Positions 19,970-30,760 of a stretch of DNA of 64,000 bases are shown in pieces. The stretch spans positions 11,117,570-11,181,569 of the forward strand of contig CM022301.1 in the NCBI GenBank assembly GCA_011799875.1, in the 5' to 3' direction. Position 1 is the stretch's first letter. Each line of letters opens with the position of its first letter. The notes under the pieces were generated by a model, which saw only the letters and a list, made by a program, of their open reading frames with translations, made no database searches and had not been told where the DNA came from. A program made the translations under genes and the position numbers. The DNA is from Thinopyrum elongatum (lineage: Eukaryota > Streptophyta > Magnoliopsida > Poales > Poaceae).

Positions 19970-21880
19970 GGGGGCCCTTGCCCCCTCCCCGCCCTCACCG
20001 CTTATTAGAATTTTTTTTTCAATAACAATATAATAGGCTTTGCAGACCCGTTCCTAAACATCACAAAAAATATTGTTTGGCGTAGTCTTTGCACTACAGC
20101 CAAAGGAGGGAACCAGAAGGCGCCTCCTACGCAAAAGCAGGACTAGGCGCATGTGATGAAGCTGACCGTCAGCACACTCTGCAGCTCCAGGTGTCGAAGT
20201 TGCATTATATATGGACGCCTAGCTTTGTTTTCCAGATAACATTGTTTGGTTCGTTGATTTCATCACATAATTCAATTAGTTACCAGTTTACCACTTACCA
20301 CGCAACAACTGTCTGTTTGGTTTACATTGGCTTGTAATTAGTTACCACGTAATTGAATACGACTATTCATTGCCGATTACGCCCAATATCTACCATAATG
20401 AAAGTTATAATGCAGCTCCCTCCCTAGGATTTCCACTCAACCGCAACTTCCTCTAGGTCTTTCTTGTGCATCGACTGCCATGGCCATCCCAATCAATCCC
20501 TCCATGGAGCAGCATGGCCTCCGACAAGAAGGTTAGAATGAGTTGAGACCGGCTCGGTTTTGCCTTGCGAGGAGGTGCTCTGTCTGGTTTCAAGCAAGAA
20601 AGCTATGCAGCAGACATTTTTATAAAAATAAATCAAACCATATTAAAATAAAATTAATGTTCAACATTTTTGAAAATATGTCTATTTTAAATACACGACA
20701 AACCTTATTAAAGGTAAAGCCTAATGTTCTCTTAACGCATGGTGACCATTTTTTAAATGCATGCAAAACATTTTTTTACAAAACATGAGATGAACTTTTC
20801 AAAAATACATACCGAATATTTTGATAAAACTCTAGGAACATTATTTTCTATACACAAAAAAATGGGCATCAGAGAAAAAAAAAATAGAAGTAAGAAAAGA
20901 AAACAATTAACAGGGTAAAAACAGTAGGAAAAAATATCCGCCCTAGTCCACGAGAGAGAAGAGCACACAGGGAAAAAAATATGAAAGAAAACCAGTTGAG
21001 AAAGCACGTGTAAAGTGCGATGGCAAATCATATTTGGCATTTATGCGTTGATTTGTTTTGGAGAAAACATTTATGCGTGAAATGGTACGTAGCGCTCACA
21101 GCACCCTCTACCCATAGTTCCTATGTGGGCTGGTCCATGTAGGGTTTTTTTTTCCACCCATTTTGGAACCCTCTAGAAGGTTCTCCTGCTTTCTGTGCCG
21201 TCCCGTGTGTTTTTCAATTCGATTTTTTTTCTTTTATAGTTTTTTTTATTTGTAGTATTTTCATTTGCCTTTTTTATCTTGAACTTAAAAAAGCTGATTT
21301 TTTTTTCAAATTCGTTAAGGTTCTCTAAACTTTTGATTTTAAAAAAATGTGAACAGTTTTTTCAAACCCATTTTTTAAAAACAATTCGGTAACTATTCTT
21401 AATTTTGTGAATAAATTTTAAACTCATTATTAATTCAAATTATTGAACATTTTTCAAATCCAAAAACATGTTATCGTATCCATGAAATTTTTATAATTAG
21501 TGAGCTAGTTTAAAATTTTGGAACATTTTTCTAATTCATTAACATTTTTTGATTTCATGATAATAGTTCCAAGTTTATTAAATTTTATTAAATATAAGAT
21601 CTTCTTTTAAAAGTAATAAATTTTTTATTCTTAGAAAACTGAGGGGTCCATTTTCTCTAAACTATCAGCTACCTGTTTTTCCTGAACCAATAGTCTAAAG
21701 AAGGAACGAGCGGGCAATCGGATCGAGCGACTGAGCGTGCTAATAGTGAGAACCAGCCGAGCACGCACGTGAATGCTAGTATCCTAATTAGCGAGTGAAT
21801 CGCCATAGAGGAATTCTGTAGTACAGGTTCCAGCTCGCAATAGGCGAGGACCTCCTTTGGAAGAATGATTGCAGTTGCAG
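19970..21880. repeat. Segmental duplication, copy 2, left part
   Basis: It matches copy 1 (1 to about 3030) through shared blocks including CCCTCCCCGCCCTCACC, ATCAATCCCTCCATGGAGCA-like sequence near 20495, GGGCTGGTCCATGTAGGG near 21131 and CAATAGGCGAGGACCTCC near 21839. It has one internal unit instead of two and lacks the Stowaway MITE. No gene is present. Confidence 0.75.
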
Positions 21881-22085
21881 GGCTCACAAAGGAGGTTTAT
21901 TGTCTGATTAATTAGAGGTTTCTATTTTGGAATGAAATTTTCTGAAATTTCACTATCCCGCTGGTCCTTACTAATTCAGCATATACTATATTTTCAAGTT
22001 TGCAAAGATATATACTAGAATTTGAAGTTGTGATCATCCATTGTTCTACTGTGGAGACCAGGAAGAATGATTGCAGTTGCAGGGC
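21857..22085. repeat. Short direct repeat at the insertion edge
   Basis: GAAGAATGATTGCAGTTGCA plus a few more bases occur at about 21858 and again at about 22061. The first copy lies just where similarity to copy 1 ends. Confidence 0.7.
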
Positions 22086-24679
22086 CACCGCCGTTGCTGA
22101 ACACAAACGGGGCTCGGAGCAGGCCAAGCTCCGAGGTGGATCGGGCAACGGATCGTGGAGAGGCGCCCAAGGATTTATTTTTTACTTCTGTTGATTGTGC
22201 CATCCAATTGGTTTAGACTTTTCACCATTGCTAATTACTAGGGGAGTACGGGTGCCGGACCAGGTAAGTGGCCTGCACGCTACGCTCTTTGCAAATAATT
22301 TGCAACCATGCTTGCACTGAATTTTTATTTATTTCCCGTTGTACCTTACAACAACTTCGTGATGTAGCACTGTTTTGCACTAGCATGCACCTGCAGATAT
22401 AAGTTGGTGATGATCTAATTATTTTTCAAGTCACAAGATGTAAATCTATCCCCTAACTCATTATTACTTCAATTCTAGAAGATTCACATTTTTGTATTTT
22501 TGTTTCAGGTTCTAAGCGATGAATTTTTGGTTGCAAAGTTGTAAAAGAAATATCTTCCTCAAAGTTGCAAAAAAAATTTGTAGCATGATCATCACCTTGT
22601 AGTTGGGAGAGAGAGATATAGGTATACGCATGCTTTCTTATCTTCTGATTGTTATGTTTGCTTAATACTATTTTTGTAGGACATTCGAGTGAATATATTT
22701 TCCTGCAGTTCTTTAGCTCAAAAGTGGTTATGTCACAGGTGATAGGTTACTCAGCCAAGGGAATGCCCTTCCCCGTAAGGCCGTTATGAAGATCGAGTTT
22801 GAAATCTGGAAGTAGCTATCTCAATGCAAGTTTGTATCTCATTGCCAATTTATATTGTTTTACGTGTTGACATCATATAACTCTTGCCCCGTGCACCCTA
22901 CTAATTTAATATGGAAAATGACTGTCATTTAGAATTACTTCCAAGCCGCATCGTCTATCTGAATGTCAGCCCGAAACCATTGGCTGGCACACATAAAATT
23001 TTGGAAGTTGTATGTAGTCCTCCTTCTTTGAGCCAAAATCTATGATTGATGAATCAATACAATTTTTTTGTTCAAGCTAGATTCAACAGAACCTGGCTTT
23101 GGCGGTAGTGCCCAGTACATGTAGAATTTATATCCTTCTATATGTGTACTGAAACTATTTAAGGTCACTATGTAGTAAATTCATCATACTATATGTCCAC
23201 GGAAACCACTTAAGGTCAAAAGTGACAAGTAGAACCACATGCATCGTTTTGGGTAGTCTAACTTGACTCTGTCACTTTTATCTCATAAATGTATCATCGG
23301 TGCTTTTTTATGTGGAATATATTCTGGAGCAGTTGCTGGTGTTAGGGATGCATTTATATATGGGATAATTGCATTAGCTATTTCATACAATTGGCATGCA
23401 AGGATTTTTCTTCTTTAGTATAACTCTCTGTATTTATTGTTTCTTTTAGTGTGCTAATAATACGTCTATATCTTCACCAATATTTTCCAGAATGCATTTC
23501 CACAATAGAGATGGGAAATGGATACATCGTTGTCGTCCTTCAGTGAGCAGCCGAGGAGGAGCTCCTCCATGCTGATGATGTGGAAGACAGATACCCTGTC
23601 CGCGACGCCCGGTTCTGGCCTCATATACATGTAAGTACCCGTCTGTTCATTAATAGATAGCATATTAGAAAGTGTGCAGTCTAAATTTGGCTCATGCCAT
23701 GCAAAAAGACTATTTAGATTGTTTTCTTGAGGAAAGCGAGTATTCAAGTTGGTTAGATGAAAGTGTATCATCATTTTTTCATGAAAAATAATTTCATAAT
23801 ACCATATTTCAGTGACTTCCTATGTCATCAGCAAATGCAGTGGAGAAGAAGCCGGTTCACCACATGATCACTTATTTTGTTATTTTTTTTATAATTCCCT
23901 GTTGCATGTATAATCACAAAAAATAAAACACCTCCTTTCGGCATCCAAATTTCAGATCTTGCACAAGCATCCCCTGGGACACATGCTTTTGTACCATAAT
24001 TAACTTTGTTTTGACTCAATAACCTCCTCAGATATACGTGAAAGTGAAAAGGACAAAGAACATCGTTTGACAATGAGTCGAAAGAAGTGTGCAAAGTAGA
24101 AACAGAAAACACTAACTCATAGGAGCCAAGTCATGCATGCTTGCTTGTTTAAAATGCCATGAAAAGTAAGACATGCTACATTTTTGCACTTTACAAATTC
24201 TTCTCTTTTCAAACATCTTCTTTAGTTAATTGTTGTTGCAACACAATGATGTAAGTACCCGTCACTTCTCATCTTTTGTGAATGACATTTGATTTTCTCA
24301 CAATTGTTCTTTGCTAATTTTTTTGGTACAGAAACGGTTCATTTAACTTGTATTAAGTGACATTTATGTGTAATGATACTTGCATTTGTGTGTTTTCGGA
24401 GAATGGAGAAAAAACATTTTAGTGATTGACTGTCCCGACAAGGGAATTCTAATTTTGATTGGCTCTTACTTTAATAATATGATCTGCAAAGTTCAAATGG
24501 TTGTATATTCGACCCATACTAGGTGTCTAGAAGTGATACTTTTGTGAGGAGTGCTGGAACATGACTGGATCAAGCGAGACAGAGAACGATGGATGAAAGA
24601 AAGAGATCAGAAAAGGGATTCACTCCTGACCACCTCATACATACATGTGTAAGAGCTTGTCACCTCATACATATCTCTT

Positions 24680-25185
24680 GTAACTATATAGGGCTCTTTT
24701 CATATTCTAGGAAATTTTCAAATTATATTTTACTAGGGATGTAAGTATCAGATGATAGATATGTGATCTTTAGAGATTTTAGACTTTCAGGATTCAACCA
24801 TCAGTTGTCTTCCTTGAATATTTCTTTATTTTTGTAGGGCAATCTATTTTTTTTAATCCTTGAAGCGCCATTCAGAACATATGATCGTGGTTGTCAAATT
24901 CCTGTGAAATACATACCTTTGATCTCAGTTTTATAGGGAAATTAACATGATCTCATTTTTATCATACTGACAATATATTATGTTATACAATAAAATACTG
25001 CTTGTAGCTATATAGGGCTCTTTTCGTATTCTAGGAAATTTTCAAATTATATTTTACTAGGTCTGTTCTTTAAAAAAAATCCTTGAAGCGCCATTCAGAA
25101 CATATGATCGTAGTTGTCAAATTCCTGTGAAATACATACCTTTCATCTCAGTTTTATCATGCTGACAATATATTATGTTATACAA
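24680..25185. repeat. Imperfect tandem duplication inside the Helitron-like insertion
   Basis: Blocks CTATATAGGGCTCTTTTC, CCTTGAAGCGCCATTCAGAA and GACAATATATTATGTTATAC occur in the same order at 24680-24990 and 25003-25185. The second unit lacks about 100 bp present in the first. Confidence 0.85.
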
Positions 25186-26734
25186 GGTGATCCACAACAT
25201 AGCTTGCAGCCTCCGAGAGCTCAGGAAGATGTGGAGATGATTATAGCTTGAAACATTCTGACCTTTTTCACTTAGTGGTCATGTAGCATACAGTGGTAAC
25301 AATGAATTCTTGCTCATTTGGTAAAACTTACATCTGAACTTGTCATGCTAATTAACCATTGGTTATCTGATGATTAGCACTGCTAATTAGTTATCTACCT
25401 TCCATGTGGCTCTTATTATTGTTGATCAAACGAATTGGTTATTGTAAGTAGTTCAAGCTGATTGAAAGTTAATGTGGCTTGTTGTAAGTAATGATGAGGT
25501 TGGTTGAGTTGCTTTTCTATAAGTACATGTATGTACATTTCTTGGACTATTGTGAATCAAACCACTTTCTACAGTTTCCAAATGCTAATGTTATCTGCAC
25601 AAACTAACTATTAATCCATGTGCAACATATTTCATATTATTATCTTTTTGCAGGGAGCAACAATTTGCATATAACCTGAGTGTATTTCAGTCAATCTGCT
25701 CTTTTCATAAATGTAATGATAATGCAATGTGTGATCCTCTATTTTTTTTAATTTGTATTTTTTTTATAAGTTGTCTGAAATGGTTTGTCTCATTTTTGTT
25801 TATTCATCACCTGTCAACATTACTTCCCATTTCTCAAGATTTATATGCTCAATGTACACAGTAAACGACCAGTGTGTGATGAGGTTGTATAATGAATTTC
25901 GATCAGGTAAACTGTGGTTGCTTGGTATGTATAATGTTGTCTCCGGTGGGTGTGTGGATTTTTTTCCTTCCAGATTACTTGATATAGGCTACTTGGTAAA
26001 TCTTTGTAGAGTGAAAGCCTAAAAATAGAACCACCCTACTTCCCTTGCCTCTTATAGTACTTGTATTAGCAGACTGGAGCTATCTCAAAACTACTTAAAC
26101 TACATCCCTTTATCATGCAAAAATTACTTGTATATTCAAGATTACTGAGTGCGCCGGCAGGTGCACGCGGCTGCGGCCAGCAGGCACACGCGGTGGCTGC
26201 ACGAGGTCGTCAGGCACCTCCCCCACCGTCATCCACGCTGTTAGCAGCCTCCTCTGCTCACCCCGTCATCATTGCGAGGCACCTCCTCCCCTGTGCTGGC
26301 ATCGTTCTGTGCTCAATGCGAGAGAGATGAGAGAGAAAGAAAGATTGGGTGGTTGTAGGTGGGACCGAGCGGGGTACCCGGGCGTGACCGGACCCCCTCC
26401 CGCCCCTAGATTTGAGATGGTTCTGAGGTATGTCGGTCAGCCCGGACGTTTAGGGATAAAGTGAGGGTCCAGTTGGGTAACTCTTTCTTGACGGGCACTG
26501 ACCGGGCAGACGTTTCAGACGTTTAGGGAGAAAGTAGGGGGTTTGGTTGTAGATGCTATAAGTTATTAAGAAGCTAAGAAATTGATAGATCAATCTATGG
26601 ACCTATTGTTGAGGTGGTAAAGGAGTCCATGCGATCAAGGGAGGAGTTTAGGGTGGCAGGGGTGAGATGCTCGGCTAATGGAGCTGCTCATTGGCTAGAG
26701 AAGGAGGCTTGTGCGAATCGTTCTATTGTTTTCA

Positions 26735-26857
26735 TGATGTTTTGGACTCGGAACATGTTGAGATGAATGAATACAACACAAACCGCTTCAACTAAGAAAA
26801 ACTTTAGTTGGAATGGGTTGTGTTTTATTCATTCATCTATCTGAGTCCAAAACATCA
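26735..26857. repeat. 123-nt imperfect hairpin
   Basis: TGATGTTTTGGACTC at the left pairs with GAGTCCAAAACATCA at the right. Further in, GATGAATGAATACAACACA pairs with TGTGTTTTATTCATTC. The loop is AAGAAAAACT. Arms are about 55 nt with a few bulges. Size and shape fit a microRNA-like precursor or a small MITE. Confidence 0.65.
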
Positions 26858-27041
26858 CAAATACAATCCAGATAACATTATTGTGTTTGATAGTATGATG
26901 TGTGTTAGTTGACTATCAAAAAAATTGTGATAGCTGAGACGACATTGTTCTTAGTTATTTTAGCTCTGTGAGTAGCATCTTAAATTTTGTCAAAAGTCCG
27001 TGGCAACGCACGGGCGTTCTACTAGTAACATATTGTAGGGA

Positions 27042-28574
27042 TTTCTCCTAAGAAAAAGGGCAACGATAAGCGCCAGCGGACCAGCTCAAATTTCGGCCAA
27101 TCAGCACGGGCACGTTGGATCAAAACGCCGTGCGTTGTTAGATTTCCTCGTCTCCCCGATCCGAACCTCTGATCTGAACGCACGCAAATAAAAAAGAAAA
27201 AAGAATCCCGCATAGTTCGCCGGTCGAACGCGCCGCCCGCTTGCCGGCCACCGGCGCCCGCCGGCGCTCGTCCTCGACTAGCCGCGCCACCCGCACTCGC
27301 CCGACTGTACACCATGCTCCGTGTTGGATTTAGAACGCTAGATCAAATCGTCGGAGTGTACATCCTACATGCAAAGCTAACTTGCAAGCAAGCAGGCAAG
27401 CAGCTTAATTGATCTACAGTAGGACATTCACGATGAGCTAGCATCAAGTGGATCCGAGTCAGGAAACTCTAGGCGGAAGCTCTCGTAAACAGGCCTGGGC
27501 TAGCTACAATAAAATCACATGATGGTTGCAGCTTTTTTGCATGCCGGTCGTAACTTCTGGGCTCATCGGTGTAGCTTTTTTGTTGCCAGTTGCAGCTTTC
27601 GTGCTCGACGGTTGTAGCTTTTTTCGCCGCCGGACGCAGCTTCCATGCTCGCTGGTCACAACTTTTTTCATGCCGGGTTGTGGCTATGAATTGCATGGTT
27701 GCAGCTTGACCATCGCCGACCGAAGCATCATCCTCGGTTGTAGCATTAGTCTTCGCCAGTTGCAGCACCCGCCGACGCTGGTTGCAGCTTTCGTGGAAAC
27801 GCGAGCCTCTATGAAGTTTTTCTTTCCATTGCCTGTCATCGGTTGAAACTTTTTTCATCTACAGTTGAAGCTTTTTCTATCAGTGGTTGTAACTTTTTCT
27901 GTTGCACATGTCTGGTTGAAGCTTTTTTCATCTACAGTTGAAGCTTAGCTTTTCTGTCAACGGTTGCAACTTTTTTTGTTGCATAGTGCCTGATTGAACC
28001 TTTTTTCATATATGGTTGAACCTTTTTCTGTCAATGGTTGCAGCACTGGTCGCCCCCGGCTTCCGCCATATCCGGTTGAAGTTTTTTCATGGACGGTTGT
28101 AGCTTTCTCAGATCTCAGGTGCCGGTTTCAGCTTTGCGGCCGCACAGATCTGGTTGTAACACACATGCAGCAAAAAGCAACGCTGATTCCAGCAAAAATT
28201 ACCACCGGTTCCAGCAAAAGATCTGTCCGGTTGTAGCATTGGCAGGGGAGCAGTTTGAGGTGCGTGGGGAAGGAGATGCTTGCAGCGCTGGGAGAGGGGG
28301 TGCTCGCAGAAGTAGCAGGAGGTCGTGCCACTGACGAGCTCACTGTGCGTAACGAGAGAGGAAAGACGCAATGAGGCAAGAGGAAGAAGAAAGCAGAGAA
28401 AAAACAGAAGAAAAAAAGTTACACATAAGAGATAAAAGAAGGGACATCTCGCTTGAAGGCCCACAAACTCACATAGCCCAGTCCGCTTCCGCGTAGAAAG
28501 GCGAGCGAGCGAGCGGCGACTGGCCGAGCGCTCGGCCGGTCGTCCGCAGGGAAATGTTTCCCTAAGAAAAAAAG
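27042..28574. mobile_element. 1.5-kb element with degenerate short-repeat array
   Basis: Flanking direct repeats of 13 bp, CATATTGTAGGGA, lie at 27029-27041 and 28575-28587; copy 1 has this site once (near 3103). That supports insertion of a discrete element, though a Mutator duplication would be 9 bp. From 27510 to 28260 it holds many degenerate copies of GGTTGCAGCTTTTTTC-like words about 30 bp apart in one orientation. Overlapping frames on both strands there are products of the repeat. No transposase. Confidence 0.6.
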
Positions 28575-28803
28575 CATATTGTAGGGAACGAATTTTTTTC
28601 ATTCTCGTTTCTATTTTTTTACTTATTATTATTATTTTCATTAAGTTTTGTAGAGACATACCAAAATTGAATTCAATTTCAAAAGTAACACTTTTAGATT
28701 TGAATATTTTCTTAGATCAATTATATGGAAAACATGAACATTTTCTGAAAAAAGGGAATATTTTTTAAAACTTCTTTGAATATTTTTTGGCACACACTTG
28801 TAG
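28575..28803. repeat. Segmental duplication, copy 2, right part
   Basis: It matches 3103-3310 of copy 1: TATTGTAGGGAACGA, CATTCTCGTTTCTAT, a GAATATTT-TTAGATCA block, and TTTTAAAACTTC at the end. The MULE target duplication lies at its right edge. Confidence 0.8.
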
Positions 28804-29045
28804 AGATAATTGCACGTACCATCCTGGAAGTTGGCGGCGAGGTCCAACTCGGTCCTCAAAGTTCAGAAGTGATCCAATACGATCCTGGTACATGGAAATA
28901 CGTCCTCACTACGGTCCTGAATCTTGGGCAGCCAGTCCTCGCTCTACACGTTGTCTACGTCTAGCGTATCAGCCCGTATGTCACGTCAGCATGGGGCCCA
29001 ATAGTCAGCGCGGAGCCCACCCGTCAGTGCGCAGAGCGGTGCTAG
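28804..29045 (+). repeat. MULE left terminal inverted repeat
   Basis: It pairs with 43250-43490 in inverted orientation, strongest over the outer 190 bp. It probably also carries the promoter and 5' UTR of the plus-strand ORF starting at 29128. Confidence 0.85.
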
Positions 29046-29127
29046 TGGATAACACGCTTAGCCATTTCATCGGGGGAAAAAATCCCCAATTCCCCACCCA
29101 CAAACCCTAGCTTCTCTTGCGGCGGCG

Positions 29128-30065
29128 ATGGGTGGTGCGGGCGTGACCTCCACCATTTCCCTCGACGTGGATAGCGAAGACGGCGGTGACGCTACGGCGG
29201 CGGTCGCCACCGGTGATGGATCCGGGCGCAATTTGCTAGAGAGGGCTTATCCACAGGAGGTTTGGCGTCGGGGTGAGCCGTGTCTCCATCCGGAGAGGAG
29301 CCGTGTCCTGCTGACCCGGACTCCATCCATGGACGCTTTGGAGCCTCGGTACAACAAGCTTGTTCTTCTGGCCACGGCGGTTGGAGACGAGGAGGCTATG
29401 ACGCCGGCCACTCTGCTGGCCGCCATCGAGGCGCGCTGTGGCGTGCTGCAGTCGGAGGTGAGCATCGAGGTAGCCTGCCCCCCGCATGACCTATGGTTGT
29501 TTTGCTCAACGGAGGAGAAGTGCACTCAACGATGAAGCTTAAGTGCCGCCGCCCGTGGATTCAGTTTCATTGCTGGGCTAGAGAGATTCGCGCCACTCTG
29601 GATGCGCTGGAGTACAAGACTAAGTTAAGTTTCGAAGGGCTCCTAGATCAGGCATGGTCGACGCAGTCAGTGTCAGATGTTCTCAAGGATTTAGGAGGCG
29701 AACTGATGGAGATCATGCCGCCAAAGAACCGGCGCGAGCTTGAGGTAATGACCTGGCTCCGTGACCCGTCCAAAGTGGGCAAAGTGATGGACGTGGAGAT
29801 ACCCGAGCCTAAGCTTGTGATGTGTAAAGATCCTCCTCCACAATCACTTGAAGAGTTTGTCGCGCATGAAATGGTGTCGTCGTACGGGCCGTCGTCGTCT
29901 GCTCGCTGAAGACCTTTCATCTGTCACATGAAGGAGGTGACTGACCGTGGTCCTCTGCTCGCTGAAGACCTGCCGGATGCATGGCTTCCCGACGAAGGGG
30001 AGGACCTGACACGCACGCACAAATTCACCACTGTGCTTGGCAAAGTCGACGGCAATGACGATTGA
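29128..30065 (+). pseudogene. MULE-borne second ORF, DUF4283-like, frameshifted
   Basis: ATG at 29128 follows a CTTGCGGCGGCG leader just inside the left inverted repeat. The first frame (29128-29535) runs through RYNKLVLLATAVGDEEAMTP to SIEVACPPHDLWLFCSTEE and stops. The next frame (to 29909) continues with KCRRPWIQFHCWAREIR, KLSFEGLLDQAWS, GGELMEIMPP and MTWLRDPSKVGKVMDVEIP. A third piece, MKEVTDRGPLLAEDLPDAWL, ends at TGA 30063-30065. The order resembles transposon-associated DUF4283-type proteins common in grass genomes; that link is from general familiarity. At least two frameshifts break it. Its role in the element is unknown. Confidence 0.6.
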
Positions 30066-30760
30066 GCTATCTTGCTATATATCTAAGTTTCTGTACTAGT
30101 TTATGTATGGAGTTTGTGAACTTGGTCAATTGACTGTGCCGTTGAGTTAGCTATTATGTGAACTTGGTCAATCTACTCTTTTGTGAATCTGGTATGTAAT
30201 GTGATGAGATTATATGCATAAGATTATGTCCTGCTATGTTGAAATGTGATGAAAATTGATGTGATCAAATGCAGCTAACTGTGTTGAAGTGATGTAATGA
30301 AATGTGCTACATCTGTATCTGTTTAATATGTTGAAATGTGATCTAGTCAGACATTTACTGTAGCATTTCGGACAAATGCAGCTAACTGAACTAGAAACAG
30401 TGGACTGAAGATCAAATAGCATATATTTTGAAAATGATAGCAAATAGAACATGTTAATAAAACAGTGGACAGAAGATCATAATGTGTTCACAAATGACAC
30501 CAGTGCAAACCACATAATCATAAAGCATATAACAAGTCTAAGTAGTAGTGCACATAACATATTACAAAAGCTATTCAGTGCATGATCTGGAGCATGATCA
30601 TGAACAGAACATGTTCATTAACATGTTCTACATCTGATCATAAGCAGAACACAAAATGAAACCATCACTTTTCTACATTTTCACACACCCCTGAGTTCAT
30701 CAAACATGTTTACTTTCCTAGATTTTTAAATTCCTCTCATGTTTTGACTATAGCTTGCTC
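30066..30760. other. AT-rich spacer inside the MULE
   Basis: It lies between the plus-strand ORF and the end of the minus-strand transposase. Several GTTGAAATGTGAT-like words recur at 30236-30350. No gene seen. Confidence 0.5.

Larger units (their letters stand above)
21881..27025 (+). mobile_element. Helitron-like insertion splitting copy 2
   Basis: Copy 1 has no counterpart for this stretch. Its right edge has a Helitron 3' signature: stem CCGTG-GCAACG-CACGG at 26998-27013, 8 nt, then CTAG (27022-27025) followed by T. Inside, the DNA looks like unspliced gene pieces, with plausible acceptors and donors (for example TTTCCAG near 23489 and ATGTAAGTACC near 23629) but no family I recognise. 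The left edge is placed only by loss of similarity, and no TC start is assigned. A Rep/helicase gene is not visible, so it would be non-autonomous. Confidence 0.5.

Noticed and set aside
27469..27858. 129-codon minus-strand frame
   Set aside because: It translates the degenerate short-repeat array; the opposite strand is open too.
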